From positions 1,054,001 through 1,118,000 of the forward strand of contig AGIQ01000001.1 of the NCBI GenBank assembly GCA_000230935.2: a stretch of DNA of 64,000 nucleotides. The letters are read 5' to 3'. This stretch comes from Mycolicibacterium rhodesiae JS60 (GTDB taxonomy: Bacteria; Actinomycetota; Actinomycetes; Mycobacteriales; Mycobacteriaceae). The notes beneath the pieces were generated by a model. It was given only the letters and a program-made list of their open reading frames with translations, searched no databases and had not been told where the DNA came from. Below, in pieces: positions 52,830-64,000 of the stretch. Numbering within the stretch: position 1 is the first letter of the stretch; the number at the start of each line of letters is the position of its first letter. The position numbers and the translations under genes were made by a program.

Positions 52830-54065
52830 CTAGTTCTCAGATGGCGGCGGTTGTGGTTCGTAGGGGTGGTACCACTTCCATTGGGCGCGTTCGCCGATGG
52901 GCCCGGGACAGGGTGGGACGTTGGGTGGTGGATGGTTGGGTGGTCGTGCTAGTGATGCTGAGGTGAGGGGGTCGCCGTCGCTGTCGGTGACGGTGAGACG
53001 GTCGGCGGGTCCGGTGATGGTGATGTCGCCGCGGTGGTGTGCCCGGTGGTGATACGGGCAGAGCAGCACTAGATTGTGCAGTTCGGTGGGGCCGCCGTCT
53101 TCCCAGTGCTGGATGTGGTGGGCGTGCAGTCCACGGGTGGCCCCGCAGCCGGGGACCGCGCAGGTGGCGTCGCGGTGTTCCAGTGCACGGCGCAGTCGCC
53201 GGTTGATGGTGCGGGTGGCCCGCCCGGCGCCGATGGGCTGGCCGTCACGTTCGAACCACACCTCACAGGTGGCATCACAGGTCAGATACTGGCGGTCGCC
53301 GTCGGAGAGCAGCGGACCCACATGCAATGCTGCGATCCGCTGTTCGACATCAACGTGCATCACGACGGTGGTGCGCTGCCCGTGCGGGCGGCGGGCCACC
53401 TCGGTGTCCCAGCCGGCCTCGACCAGCCGCATGAACGCATCCACCGTGTTGGGGAACGGTGGTGGGTTCTCGGAGCGCTCGGTGTCGTGGTCGTTTTTGT
53501 ATTCAGTGACCAGTGCATCCTTGTGGGACTGCAGTGCCGCGTCGAAGGTCGCGGCCTCGTCGTGGGGCAGGGTGATCCGCCAGCTGGTCGAGTCGGCGCC
53601 ATGTGACTTGGTGATCGAGCGTGGCGGATCCGGTTGGGGACCGTGGTCGGGCTTCGGGCGGGGCTCGAGTTTGATCGCTTTGCGCAGCTGGCTGACTGTG
53701 GCCACCGACGCCAGTTGGGCGTAGTGCTCATCAGAACCCTCGGCGGCGCGTTCGGCGATGACCCCGACCTGATCCACCGACAACCGACCCTCGCGCAGAG
53801 CGCTGTTGCAGCGGGGAAAGTCCGCAACCCGGTGCGCGACTGCGGCGATAGTGTTGGCGTTCGTGGAGGAGATGCCGAGTTTCCACGCCACTATTGCGGA
53901 GACAGAGCGTGCGCCGGTAGCACCCCAGATCCCGTCGTGATCGATCTCGGCGACGATCTCCACGATGCGTCCGTCGATCGCATTGCGTTGACCTGCCAGC
54001 TCGGCCAGCTCCTCGAACAACACCTCAAGGCGCTCCTTCGAGCTCAGCACGGCGGTCGAGGACAT
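52830..54065 (-). CDS. 13E12-family protein with DUF222 and HNH nuclease domains
   Basis: A 411-residue member of the mycobacterial 13E12 repeat family. The N-terminal DUF222 domain spans about residues 10-280, including WKLGISSTNANTIAAVAHRV and VDQVGVIAERAAE. A C-terminal HNH endonuclease domain follows, with its zinc and catalytic residues in CAVPGCGATRGLHAHHIQHW and LVLLCPYHHRAHH. These genes are multi-copy in mycobacteria and often mark variable loci; their function is unproven. A GTG at 54071 or the ATG at 54065 may start it. It sits at the right edge of the island and is convergent with the ALDH gene. Confidence 0.92.
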   Translation of the reverse strand: MSSTAVLSSKERLEVLFEELAELAGQRNAIDGRIVEIVAEIDHDGIWGATGARSVSAIVAWKLGISSTNANTIAAVAHRVADFPRCNSALREGRLSVDQVGVIAERAAEGSDEHYAQLASVATVSQLRKAIKLEPRPKPDHGPQPDPPRSITKSHGADSTSWRITLPHDEAATFDAALQSHKDALVTEYKNDHDTERSENPPPFPNTVDAFMRLVEAGWDTEVARRPHGQRTTVVMHVDVEQRIAALHVGPLLSDGDRQYLTCDATCEVWFERDGQPIGAGRATRTINRRLRRALEHRDATCAVPGCGATRGLHAHHIQHWEDGGPTELHNLVLLCPYHHRAHHRGDITITGPADRLTVTDSDGDPLTSASLARPPNHPPPNVPPCPGPIGERAQWKWYHPYEPQPPPSEN

Positions 54066-54104
54066 GACCACATCATCGCACCGGGGTACGACAAGAATGC
54101 TCCC

Positions 54105-54926
54105 TCACAAATGCGCCAACACCCGCTCCGCGAACACCTCCGGGTGTTCGCGATGCATGAAATGTCCGCCGGGCACTTCTTCAATGATGTACTCGCCCTT
54201 GAACTTCCGCGCCGCACGGCGGTAGTCCGCCAGCCCGGCGACCGGATCGTCCAGCCCGGCGAAGACGACGGTCGGCACGGTGATCGTGGCCTTCAGTGAC
54301 GCCGACGGCAGTGGGGAGAGCTTTCGGTAGTAGCCGAATGCCGCGTCCAGACTCCCTGGGCTCGCGAAGCACTCCCGGACTGGGTCGAATTCCGAACCAG
54401 GCGGATGCCACGTCGGCGACCACCGCCGATAGATCGCGGGCAATGCCTCGAAGTCGTTGCGGGCGAAGCGCTCCGCGGCTTTCGGCAGCTTGTACGCCAC
54501 GAAATGACGAGCACCCCAGAGCTTCCGCGGAGAGGGCAGCAACGTCGCAGGATGCGGGATGGCAAGAGTGATCAGCTTGGAAACCCGCTCCGGCCCCAGC
54601 CCCGCCGCGCCGTACGCCGCCGACGCGCCCCAGTCGTGCCCGATCACGACCGCCTCAGAAGCCCCCAGCGCTTGGATCAACGCAAGGACATCGCGTGCCA
54701 GCGTCTCCTGATCGGGATCCGCGCCCGGCACCGCCGTCGGGTGATATCCGCGCATGAACGGAGAGACGGCACGATAGCCGCGATCGGCGATCCGGGGACG
54801 CAGGTCGTCCCACGTGTGCGCTGTGTCAGGGAAGCCGTGAAGCAACAAGACCAGTGGGCCGGAGCCCTCCTCGATATAGGCGAACGTCAGCCCGTTCGCC
54901 TCGGCGAATCCCGTCGTACCAGCCAC
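54105..54926 (-). CDS. Alpha/beta hydrolase, epoxide hydrolase-like
   Basis: An alpha/beta-hydrolase-fold protein of about 273 residues. The oxyanion motif is HGFPDTAHTW, the nucleophile elbow is GHDWGAS with Asp as expected for epoxide hydrolases, and the late catalytic residues lie in FAGLDDPVAG and PGGHFMHRE. The cap domain (LPKAAERFARNDFEALP) is present. The GTG at 54926 is chosen because the mature motif NGLTFAYIEEG follows shortly; a TTG at 54974 or GTG at 54968 would leave almost no space to the divergent ComF gene at 54978. It belongs to the right-hand core block. The substrate is unknown. Confidence 0.85.
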   Translation of the reverse strand: MAGTTGFAEANGLTFAYIEEGSGPLVLLLHGFPDTAHTWDDLRPRIADRGYRAVSPFMRGYHPTAVPGADPDQETLARDVLALIQALGASEAVVIGHDWGASAAYGAAGLGPERVSKLITLAIPHPATLLPSPRKLWGARHFVAYKLPKAAERFARNDFEALPAIYRRWSPTWHPPGSEFDPVRECFASPGSLDAAFGYYRKLSPLPSASLKATITVPTVVFAGLDDPVAGLADYRRAARKFKGEYIIEEVPGGHFMHREHPEVFAERVLAHL

Positions 54927-54977
54927 CCCTGTGGACAGTACTCCCGCCACGTCGCCGGAAGCGGCCACACTCAAACC

Positions 54978-55607
54978 ATGCTCGACCTCATCCTCCCGCT
55001 CGAATGCGGAGGGTGCGGCGCGCCCTCAACCAGGTGGTGCGACACCTGCGCCGCAGCGTTGACGGTCCACACCGACGAACCCCACCTCGTGGCCCCACGC
55101 ATCGACCCGGGCGTGCCCGTGTTCGCCCTCGGCCGCTACGCCGGCCCCCGTCGGTCGGCCATCGTCGCGGTCAAGGAACACGGTCGCCGCGATCTCGTCG
55201 CCCCGCTGGCCCGCGCCCTGGCGCTGGGCATCCACCAGCTCACCGGCTGGGGCGTCCTCGACACCCCGTTCACCATCGTCCCGGCCCCGACCCGAGCGCT
55301 GGCTGCCCGCCGGCGCGGCGGTGACCCGGTCACCCGCATCGCCACGCACGCCACCCGACAGCACCCCGACATCACCGTCACCCAGGCGCTGCGGACCCGT
55401 TCCCTGGTCCGCGACTCCGTCGGCCTCACCATCGCCGACCGTGAACGTAATCTCGCCGGCCGCATCAAGATCACCCGATCGGTCGCAGGGGACATCCTGC
55501 TCGTCGACGACATCGTCACCACCGGTGCCACGGCCCGCGAAGCGATCCGAGTACTGCAGAAAACTGGCGCAAAAGTTAGGGCTCTTCTAACACTTGCGCA
55601 GGCTTGA
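54978..55607 (+). CDS. ComF-family phosphoribosyltransferase-like protein
   Basis: A 209-residue protein of the ComF family. It has an N-terminal zinc-binding part with CGGCG and WCDTC, and a C-terminal type I phosphoribosyltransferase domain with the PRPP loop DILLVDDIVTTGAT. The order ComF, hpf, secA matches M. tuberculosis Rv3242c-Rv3240c. Its reaction in mycobacteria is not established; relatives are linked to DNA uptake in naturally competent bacteria. The start is only a few bases from the divergent hydrolase frame. Confidence 0.92.
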   Translation: MLDLILPLECGGCGAPSTRWCDTCAAALTVHTDEPHLVAPRIDPGVPVFALGRYAGPRRSAIVAVKEHGRRDLVAPLARALALGIHQLTGWGVLDTPFTIVPAPTRALAARRRGGDPVTRIATHATRQHPDITVTQALRTRSLVRDSVGLTIADRERNLAGRIKITRSVAGDILLVDDIVTTGATAREAIRVLQKTGAKVRALLTLAQA

Positions 55608-55904
55608 CCAGGTCGGGCCGCCGGTCCTTGTAACAGAGGTCGAAAGAACTGAAAACAGGTGCGCAAAAAGGTGGCACCGGGGCGTGAACAACGACTACCT
55701 TCGGAGCCAACACACCGTGAACTCATCACGGGGGCGGCCTAGACCCACAGGCCCGCCACTTCGCCGATAGCGGTAGGAGGTGAGGTTCCTCGACCCCTGG
55801 CGCGCGGCGGGTGAAATCTCGTGCCAAACCTGTCGGCGCAGCTACCGAAGACAGGCCGGCACGCCAGAGTGCGTGCAACGCGTAACAGAAACGAGTTGTC
55901 AAGC
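55608..55904. other. 297-base leader region upstream of hpf
   Basis: No gene was recognised. The length suggests a long 5' untranslated region or an unrecognised small RNA. I could not match a known riboswitch or a sigma-factor promoter with confidence. Confidence 0.4.
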
Positions 55905-56582
55905 ATGTCAATCGAATCCGTGAACACCGGTCAATTGCTCGCCGACGAAGACGACCTTGCCGAAGCCGACGCCAATGCCGAGGTGCAGGTGTGCGGCCGC
56001 AATGTCGAGATTCCCGATCATTACCGTGTCTACGTCGCGCAGAAACTCGCTCGCCTCGAACGGTTCGACCGTTCGATCTACCGCTTCGACGTCGAGCTCG
56101 AACATGAACGCAACCGTCGCCAACGCAAGAACTGTCAGCACGTAGAGATCACCGCGCGGGGGCGCGGGCCGGTCGTCCGTGGTGAAGCCTGCGCCGACAG
56201 CTTCTACGGCGCCTTCGAGGCCGCCGTTCACAAACTCGAAAATCGGCTGCGGCGCACCAAGGACCGGCGCAAGGTCCACTACGGCGACAAGACCCCGGTA
56301 TCGCTGCACCAGGCCACCTCCGCGACGCCGCTGATCGACGCGGCCGCGGCCTTCAAGCCCGAGCAGCCCGCGGTCCAGGAGGCGCCGCTCGACGACCACG
56401 AACCTGGCCGGATTGTGCGGACCAAGGAGCATCCGGCCAAGCCGATGACCGTGGACGACGCGCTTTACGAGATGGAGCTCGTCGGCCATGACTTCTTCCT
56501 GTTCCAGGACAAGGAGACCGATCGGCCCAGCGTCGTCTATCGCCGGCACGCCTATGACTACGGGTTGATCCGCCTGAGCTGA
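55905..56582 (+). CDS. hpf: Ribosome hibernation promoting factor, long form
   Basis: A 225-residue long-form HPF/RafS-type protein that binds the 30S subunit and promotes ribosome hibernation under stress. The N-terminal S30AE domain (VCGRNVEIPDHYRVYVAQKL, ADSFYGAFEAAVHKLENRLRR) is joined by a linker to the C-terminal dimerisation domain (VRTKEHPAKPMTVDDALYEMELVGHDFFLF). M. tuberculosis Rv3241c holds the same place upstream of secA1. The ATG at 55905 (MSIESVNTGQLL) is preferred; its ribosome site is weak and upstream in-frame codons exist. Confidence 0.94.
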   Translation: MSIESVNTGQLLADEDDLAEADANAEVQVCGRNVEIPDHYRVYVAQKLARLERFDRSIYRFDVELEHERNRRQRKNCQHVEITARGRGPVVRGEACADSFYGAFEAAVHKLENRLRRTKDRRKVHYGDKTPVSLHQATSATPLIDAAAAFKPEQPAVQEAPLDDHEPGRIVRTKEHPAKPMTVDDALYEMELVGHDFFLFQDKETDRPSVVYRRHAYDYGLIRLS

Positions 56583-56657
56583 TTGCCGATGCCCGAGCTC
56601 CACCAGCGCGTCACCTAGGATGGAGAACGCTTAAGCCTCCAATCCACAGGGGAAGAT

Positions 56658-59441
<2,784 letters not shown>

Positions 59442-59446
59442 GCGCC

Positions 59447-59908
59447 TCAACCGATGTGCAGCGCCACCACCTGCCACCGAACCCCGGCGGCAGTCGGCAC
59501 CTGTTCGACCCGGCAGGCGATGGCATGGGTGCGGCCGTCTCGGCTGTAGGCGGCCGCCACCTCCGCGGCTGAACCGTCGGTCCCGACCGGTTGAACCCGC
59601 AACCGGCGCAGCTGTGCCGCGCCGCGGCCCTCCTGACGCGCGATCGCGGGCAGTAGCGAGTCGACCAAGCCGGCGGCCAGTAGTGGCTTCAGCTGCGCCA
59701 GTGACCGACGCCGGTCGATGACCTCCAGCACCCGGCGCAGTGCGGCGTCGGCGAACCCGGCGGCGGCGCGTAGCGGAGCGGCCTGGGTCGGGGCAGGTGG
59801 GGGCCGGCGCGGCACCGCCCCGGCACGCGGACGCAGCGGACGCACCCGTTCGGGGGCGGAGTGCAGGACGGGCGGCTCGTAGTCGACGACGGGGACGACG
59901 CAGGACAT
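59447..59908 (-). CDS. Rv3235-like protein (DUF6459 family)
   Basis: A 153-residue protein of the actinobacterial Rv3235 family. The N-terminus is Pro/Arg-rich (PRRPPPAPTQAAPLR). The conserved C-terminal domain runs from ADAALRRVLEVIDRRRSLAQLKPLL through VAAAYSRDGRTHAIACRVEQV to WQVVALHIG. The ATG at 59908 has a GGAGAG ribosome site. It is convergent with secA1, with five bases between the stops, the same position as Rv3235 near secA1 in M. tuberculosis. The function is unknown. Confidence 0.87.
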   Translation of the reverse strand: MSCVVPVVDYEPPVLHSAPERVRPLRPRAGAVPRRPPPAPTQAAPLRAAAGFADAALRRVLEVIDRRRSLAQLKPLLAAGLVDSLLPAIARQEGRGAAQLRRLRVQPVGTDGSAAEVAAAYSRDGRTHAIACRVEQVPTAAGVRWQVVALHIG

Positions 59909-60088
59909 GGGCACTCTCCGGTGATCGGGCGGTAAGGCCGGCGGCCGGAGAGGGGCAAGCCGATGGCGACATGATGGCACACTCGCCGCAGCGGGGTATG
60001 CACCCGCAATGCGGCGACCCTTGACAGCCGGTTACCGTGTCGAGACGGAGTGGGCGGGGGAGTAGCCGATGAGGGGAATGTCGCGACG

Positions 60089-61498
60089 ATGGTGACCCGG
60101 TTGTCAACATCCGACGCGTCGTTCTACCACCTGGAGAACACCTCGACCCCGATGTATGTCGGCTCACTGTCGATCCTGCGCAAGCCCCGCTCCGGTCTCA
60201 GCTACGAAACCCTGTTGGAGACCGTCGAACGCCGGCTGCCCCAGATCCCGCGCTACCGCCAGAAGGTCCGCGAGGTCACTCTCGGCCTGGCGCGCCCGGT
60301 GTGGGTCGACGACCCCGACTTCGACATCACCTATCACGTACGGCGTTCGGCGCTGCCGTCGCCGGGAAGCGACGCGCAGCTGCACGAACTCATCGCTCGG
60401 CTGGGGTCTCGTCCGCTGGACCGCTCCCGCCCGCTGTGGGAGATGTACCTCATCGAGGGCCTGGCCAAGAACCGCCTTGCCATCTACACCAAGTCTCACC
60501 AAGCTCTCGTCAACGGGATGACGGCACTGGAGGTCGGTCACGTCATCGCCGACCGCACCCAGAAGCCGCCGACGTTTGGTGAGGACATCTGGATCCCGGG
60601 TCGCGAGCCGACCAACAACCAACTCCTGATCAGTGCGGTCGGGGAGTGGCTGGCCCGGCCGCGGGTACAGATGCAGGCGGTCACTTCGGCGATCGGCGAG
60701 CTCGCCCGCAACAGTGGCGAAGTGGTCGATCTCGCCCGGCGGCTGACCGACGTCGCCCGCACCGTGGCGCGCGGCACCGCGCCCAACAGCCCGCTGAACA
60801 CCAAGGTTTCGCGCAACCGCCGATTCACCGTGGCCACCGGTTCGCTGGCGGACTACCGGCTGGTGCGCTCGCGCTACGAGTGCGACGTGAACGACGTGGT
60901 GCTGGCCGTGATCGCGGGTGCCTTGCGGAACTGGCTGCTCTCGCGCGGCGAGCCGGTCACCACGAGCTCCACGGTGCGGGCGATGGCACCGACGTCGGTG
61001 TACCCCGAGGCGGTGCTCGAGACGTCGGGCCCGGGGCAGGCCATCAGCGAGGTCGCGCCGTTCCTTGTCGACCTGCCGGTGGGCGAGGGCAACGCAGTGG
61101 TGCGGCTGTCCCAGATCGCCCACGCCACCGAATCGCATTCGGCCGCGGCCACTCTGGTGGATGCCCGCACGATCGTGACGCTGTCCGGGTTCGCGCCGCC
61201 GACGCTGCACGCGATGGGCACCCGGGTGGCCACGCAGTTCAACGCGCGCCAGTTCAACCTGTTGATCACCAACGTGCCCGGGCCGCAATCGCAGATGTAC
61301 CTGGCCGGGGCCAAGGTGCTGGAGACGTTCGCGGTGCCGCCACTACTGCACAACCAGGTGCTGGCGATCGGCGTCACGTCGTACTGCGGGATGCTGTATT
61401 TCGGCATCAACGCCGACCGCGACGCGATGACCGACGTCGACGTGCTGCCGACGCTGCTGGCTGAATCGCTCGACGAACTGCTCGAAGCTGCTCAGTAA
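60089..61498 (+). CDS. WS/DGAT-family acyltransferase-like protein with altered active site
   Basis: A 469-residue protein of the wax ester synthase/diacylglycerol acyltransferase family, in the position of tgs3 (Rv3233c-Rv3234c). It has the N-terminal SDASFYHLENTSTPMYVG, PLDRSRPLWEMYLIEGL and the C-terminal NVPGPQSQMYLAG motif. The HHxxxDG active-site motif reads HQALVNG, so the catalytic second His is Gln and Asp is Asn. Activity is therefore doubtful. In the M. tuberculosis reference the gene is split; here it is one frame. The ATG at 60089 is the likely start. ppk2 follows after 14 bases. Confidence 0.85.
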   Translation: MVTRLSTSDASFYHLENTSTPMYVGSLSILRKPRSGLSYETLLETVERRLPQIPRYRQKVREVTLGLARPVWVDDPDFDITYHVRRSALPSPGSDAQLHELIARLGSRPLDRSRPLWEMYLIEGLAKNRLAIYTKSHQALVNGMTALEVGHVIADRTQKPPTFGEDIWIPGREPTNNQLLISAVGEWLARPRVQMQAVTSAIGELARNSGEVVDLARRLTDVARTVARGTAPNSPLNTKVSRNRRFTVATGSLADYRLVRSRYECDVNDVVLAVIAGALRNWLLSRGEPVTTSSTVRAMAPTSVYPEAVLETSGPGQAISEVAPFLVDLPVGEGNAVVRLSQIAHATESHSAAATLVDARTIVTLSGFAPPTLHAMGTRVATQFNARQFNLLITNVPGPQSQMYLAGAKVLETFAVPPLLHNQVLAIGVTSYCGMLYFGINADRDAMTDVDVLPTLLAESLDELLEAAQ

Positions 61499-61512
61499 CC
61501 TAGTATTCGGCG

Positions 61513-62373
61513 ATGGGCAAGCGCGAAAAGGGTGGAACGTCTTCGGTCAAGAACGTCAACCGCAAGATTCCCAAAGACATCTATGAAGCCGAATTATTCC
61601 GGCTCCAAACGGAATTGGTGAAGCTTCAGGAGTGGGTCAAGGCTACCGGCGCCCGGGTCGTGGTGGTGTTCGAGGGGCGGGACGCGGCCGGCAAGGGCGG
61701 AACCATCAAGCGTGTCACCGAATACCTCAGCCCGCGGATCGCGCGCATCGCCGCCTTGCCCGCGCCCACCGAACGCGAGCGCGGCCAGTGGTACTTCCAG
61801 CGCTACATCGAGCACTTACCTGCCCGCGGCGAGATCGTGCTGTTCGACCGGTCCTGGTACAACCGTGCCGGAGTCGAGCGGGTCATGGGATTTTGCACAC
61901 CCGAGGAGCACGCGCTGTTCCTGCGGCAGTGCCCGATCTTCGAGCAGATGCTGATCGACGACGGAATCATCTTGCGCAAGTACTGGTTCTCGGTGTCCGA
62001 CGACGAGCAGCTGCGCCGATTCAAGTCCCGCCGCAAGGACCCGCTGCGGCGCTGGAAGCTCAGCCCGATGGACCTCGAGTCGGTGTACCGCTGGGAGGAC
62101 TACTCGCGCGCCAAGGACGAAATGATGGTGCACACCGACCTGCCGCCGGACCGCCGGTGGATCGTCGTCGAGTCCGACGACAAGAAGCACGCACGGCTGA
62201 ACATGATGGCCGACCTATTGGCCGGCATTGACTATCGGGAGGTTGACCATCCCAAGGTCGAACTGCCCAAACGGCCGGTCATGGGCGGCTATGTCCGGCC
62301 CGCGCGCGAGCTGGCTCACTACGTCCCCGACCATGTGTCGACCCTGCTCGGCGACCGCGAGGACGACGGCTAA
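61513..62373 (+). CDS. ppk2: Polyphosphate kinase 2
   Basis: A 286-residue PPK2 of the single-domain class. It has Walker A EGRDAAGKGGTIK, the second motif LFDRSWYNRAGVERVMGF (Walker B and lid) and the conserved WKLSPMDLESVYRWEDYS region. Family members use polyphosphate to phosphorylate nucleoside mono- or diphosphates; M. tuberculosis Rv3232c occupies the same locus. The start ATG at 61513 follows the WS/DGAT-like gene by 14 bases, so they may be co-transcribed. Confidence 0.95.
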   Translation: MGKREKGGTSSVKNVNRKIPKDIYEAELFRLQTELVKLQEWVKATGARVVVVFEGRDAAGKGGTIKRVTEYLSPRIARIAALPAPTERERGQWYFQRYIEHLPARGEIVLFDRSWYNRAGVERVMGFCTPEEHALFLRQCPIFEQMLIDDGIILRKYWFSVSDDEQLRRFKSRRKDPLRRWKLSPMDLESVYRWEDYSRAKDEMMVHTDLPPDRRWIVVESDDKKHARLNMMADLLAGIDYREVDHPKVELPKRPVMGGYVRPARELAHYVPDHVSTLLGDREDDG

Positions 62374-62382
62374 TCTGCCGTA

Positions 62383-62886
62383 GTGCGGGTCTACATTCCG
62401 GCCACGTTGGCCATGCTTCAGCAGCTGGTCGCCGACGATTCTTTTCAGCCGTTGAGCGGAACCGCGTTCGCCGTCACGCCGACCCTGCGGGAGTCCTACG
62501 CCGAGGGCGACGACGAGGAGCTGGCCGAGGTAGCCATCGGCGAGGCCGCGCTGGCGTCGCTGCGGCTCTTGGCCGCTGAGGCAGGCCATGCCGATGGCGG
62601 GCTGCCGCTGCGTCGCGTGGTCGTCATCGCCGACGCGGAGGCGACCGCCCGGCCCGATTTGGACGACGCCGTGGTGCGGGTCAGCGGCCGGGTGAACCGC
62701 AATCAGGTGGTTGCCGCCTACGTCGACAATGCCGACGCCGAACCCGCGGTGCGGGCCGCGATCGCCGTCATCGACGAGGCCGACCTGGGGGACGAGGACG
62801 CCGAGTTCATCGTGAGCGACGCGCAGGACCACGCGCTGGCCTGGTATGCCACCCAGGAGCTGCCGTTTCTGCTCGATTTGCTCTGA
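62383..62886 (+). CDS. Rv3231c-like conserved protein (DUF6912)
   Basis: A 167-residue acidic actinobacterial protein, conserved beside ppk2 as Rv3231c in M. tuberculosis. It starts MRVYIPATLAMLQQLVADD and contains EELAEVAIGEAALASLRLLA, RRVVVIADAEATARPD and the C-terminal ALAWYATQELPFLLDLL. There is no signal peptide or catalytic motif. The GTG at 62383 lies nine bases after ppk2. The function is unknown. Confidence 0.87.
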   Translation: MRVYIPATLAMLQQLVADDSFQPLSGTAFAVTPTLRESYAEGDDEELAEVAIGEAALASLRLLAAEAGHADGGLPLRRVVVIADAEATARPDLDDAVVRVSGRVNRNQVVAAYVDNADAEPAVRAAIAVIDEADLGDEDAEFIVSDAQDHALAWYATQELPFLLDLL

Positions 62887-62894
62887 CGCCTGGA

Positions 62895-62906
62895 TACGGA
62901 ACCGTA
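62895..62906. promoter_or_regulatory. Operator candidate, TACGGAACCGTA
   Basis: A 12-bp near-palindrome, one of two in tandem. It begins 15 bases before the perfect copy at 62910, directly upstream of the ferredoxin reductase gene. Confidence 0.6.
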
Positions 62907-62909
62907 AGT

Positions 62910-62921
62910 TACGGTACCGTA
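62910..62921. promoter_or_regulatory. Operator candidate, perfect palindrome TACGGTACCGTA
   Basis: A perfect 12-bp palindrome, separated from the first copy by three bases. It lies 25 bases before the ATG at 62947. The pair looks like a TetR-type operator for the reductase/desaturase operon. Confidence 0.7.
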
Positions 62922-62946
62922 GGTTCGAGCCGGTAGGAGGTTCGTG

Positions 62947-64000
62947 ATGGCGAAGAGCCAGGTCAAGATCAGTGCCAATGTGGTCGACACGGTTCGGCCG
63001 ACGGTGGCCGGTGAGGGCCGCAACCCCGCGATCGACGCGGTTCGGGCCCTGGTCGGGCGGATCACCACGCCGTTGCTTCCGGACGATTATCTGAAGCTCG
63101 CCAACCCGTTGTGGTCGGCGCGGGAACTGCGCGGACGGGTGCTCGAGGTCCGCCGCGAGACCGAGGATTCGGCGACGCTGGTGATCAAACCCGGCTGGGG
63201 CTTCACCTTCGACTACCAGCCCGGCCAGTACGTCGGCATCGGTCTGCTGGTCGACGGGCGCTGGCGGTGGCGGTCGTACTCGCTGACGTCAAGCCCGCAC
63301 CGAGACGGTTTCGGCCGCTCGCGGACCATCACGATCACGGTCAAGGCGATGCCCGAGGGATTCTTGTCCACCCACCTGGTCGGCGGAGTCACGCCGGGCA
63401 CGATCGTCCGGCTGGCCGCGCCGCAGGGCAACTTCGTCATGCCCGATCCGGCGCCGGCGTCGGTGCTGTTCTTGACCGGCGGCTCGGGCATCACCCCCGT
63501 GATGTCGATGTTGCGGACGCTGGAACGTCGCGACCAGATCGGCGATATCGTCCACATCCATTCCGCCCCAACCGAATCCGATGTCATGTTCGCCGCTGAG
63601 CTCGCTGGGCTGGCACGCGAACACGACAGCTACCGGCTGACCGTGCGCGCCACCCGCGCGCAGGGGCGACTGGATCTGCGGCAGCTCGATGACGTGGTCG
63701 GAGACTGGCGGCAGCGCCAGACCTGGGCGTGCGGCCCGGAAGGGATGCTCGCCGAGGCCGAGAAGGTGTGGCAGGCGGCCGGGATCGGCGAGCAATTGCA
63801 CCTCGAGCGGTTTGCCGCGTCGCGGGCGGCCACGCACGGACAGGGCGGGACGGTGACATTCGGTCGCAGCGGCAAGACCGTGGCAGCCGATGCCGCGACG
63901 TCACTGATGGAGGCCGGCGAGCAGGCCGGGTTGCGGATGCCGTTCGGCTGCCGGATGGGCATCTGCCAGTCCTGTGTGGTGCCCCTGGTCGACGGCCACG
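62947..64000 (+). CDS. Ferredoxin reductase/oxidoreductase, Rv3230c-like (cut by window end)
   Basis: An electron-transfer flavoprotein with an FAD-binding domain ([13 protein letters not shown]), an NAD-binding domain ([27 protein letters not shown]) and the start of a C-terminal plant-type [2Fe-2S] domain ([12 protein letters not shown]). The frame is open to the end of the window after 351 codons, so the gene is incomplete. In M. tuberculosis Rv3230c supplies electrons to the acyl-CoA desaturase DesA3 encoded next. That suggests this protein feeds a desaturase just beyond the window. The ATG at 62947 has an AGGAGG ribosome site; a GTG at 62944 is possible. Confidence 0.9.
   Translation, partial: MAKSQVKISANVVDTVRPTVAGEGRNPAIDAVRALVGRITTPLLPDDYLKLANPLWSARELRGRVLEVRRETEDSATLVIKPGWGFTFDYQPGQYVGIGLLVDGRWRWRSYSLTSSPHRDGFGRSRTITITVKAMPEGFLSTHLVGGVTPGTIVRLAAPQGNFVMPDPAPASVLFLTGGSGITPVMSMLRTLERRDQIGDIVHIHSAPTESDVMFAAELAGLAREHDSYRLTVRATRAQGRLDLRQLDDVVGDWRQRQTWACGPEGMLAEAEKVWQAAGIGEQLHLERFAASRAATHGQGGTVTFGRSGKTVAADAATSLMEAGEQAGLRMPFGCRMGICQSCVVPLVDGH

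Overview
The window comes from a mycobacterium (Mycolicibacterium/Mycobacterium type). The outer parts carry a block whose content and order match the M. tuberculosis Rv3247c-Rv3230c neighbourhood. On the left are the tmk end, mtrA, mtrB, lpqB and a VOC-fold gene (1-5144). On the right are an alpha/beta hydrolase, a ComF-type phosphoribosyltransferase, hpf, secA1, an Rv3235-like gene, a WS/DGAT-family gene, ppk2, an Rv3231c-like gene and the start of an Rv3230c-like ferredoxin reductase (54105-64000). These genes are compact and conventional.

Between them lies an accessory catabolic island of about 47 kb (roughly 5145-52800), followed by a 13E12-type DUF222/HNH gene. The island holds three cytochromes P450, two SDRs of the mycofactocin-associated type, four other SDRs (one with a C-terminal extension), three aldehyde dehydrogenases, a pair of acyl-CoA dehydrogenases, an amidohydrolase, a Rieske oxygenase, a crotonase with the catalytic residues of 6-oxocamphor hydrolase, a CaiB/BaiF CoA-transferase, a CitE-like lyase, a flavin/F420 LLM oxidoreductase, a TauD-like dioxygenase, and a DUF35 plus Ltp2-like thiolase pair. 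It also has a complete set of six Mce proteins with no YrbE permease beside them, and an operon that puts a NorD/CoxE-like VWA protein and a NorQ/CbbQ-like MoxR ATPase next to a substrate-binding-fold protein, an AveC-like membrane protein, an SDR, an ALDH and a P450. The content suggests uptake and degradation of a hydrophobic, probably alicyclic compound (terpenoid- or steroid-like). The substrate cannot be read from the sequence.

Regulation is the most striking part. A 16-bp imperfect palindrome with consensus GAACAGATATTTGGTC occurs at least nine times, nearly always just upstream of island genes (7947, 11061, 15973, 17731, 18729, 27009, 27212, 47674, 49030). It ties most of the island into one apparent regulon. 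Two paralogous fused double-TetR proteins (9682-10992 and 25191-26519), the architecture of M. tuberculosis Mce3R, are the natural candidate regulators, and one has a copy of the site in its own promoter. A second operator, a 25-bp inverted repeat present twice (41208 and 41281), sits between the LLM/crotonase/Rieske/CoA-transferase operon and a divergent SDR-ALDH pair. A third pair of palindromes lies between the first P450 and its divergent TetR gene.

Two island genes carry apparent frameshifts at simple repeats: the first P450 at a run of eight G, and the substrate-binding-like gene at a CT duplication. These are either real decay or sequencing error. Several stretches of 0.4-1.2 kb in the island have no recognisable gene, unlike the tightly packed core. 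No tRNA, rRNA, CRISPR array or intact insertion sequence was seen.
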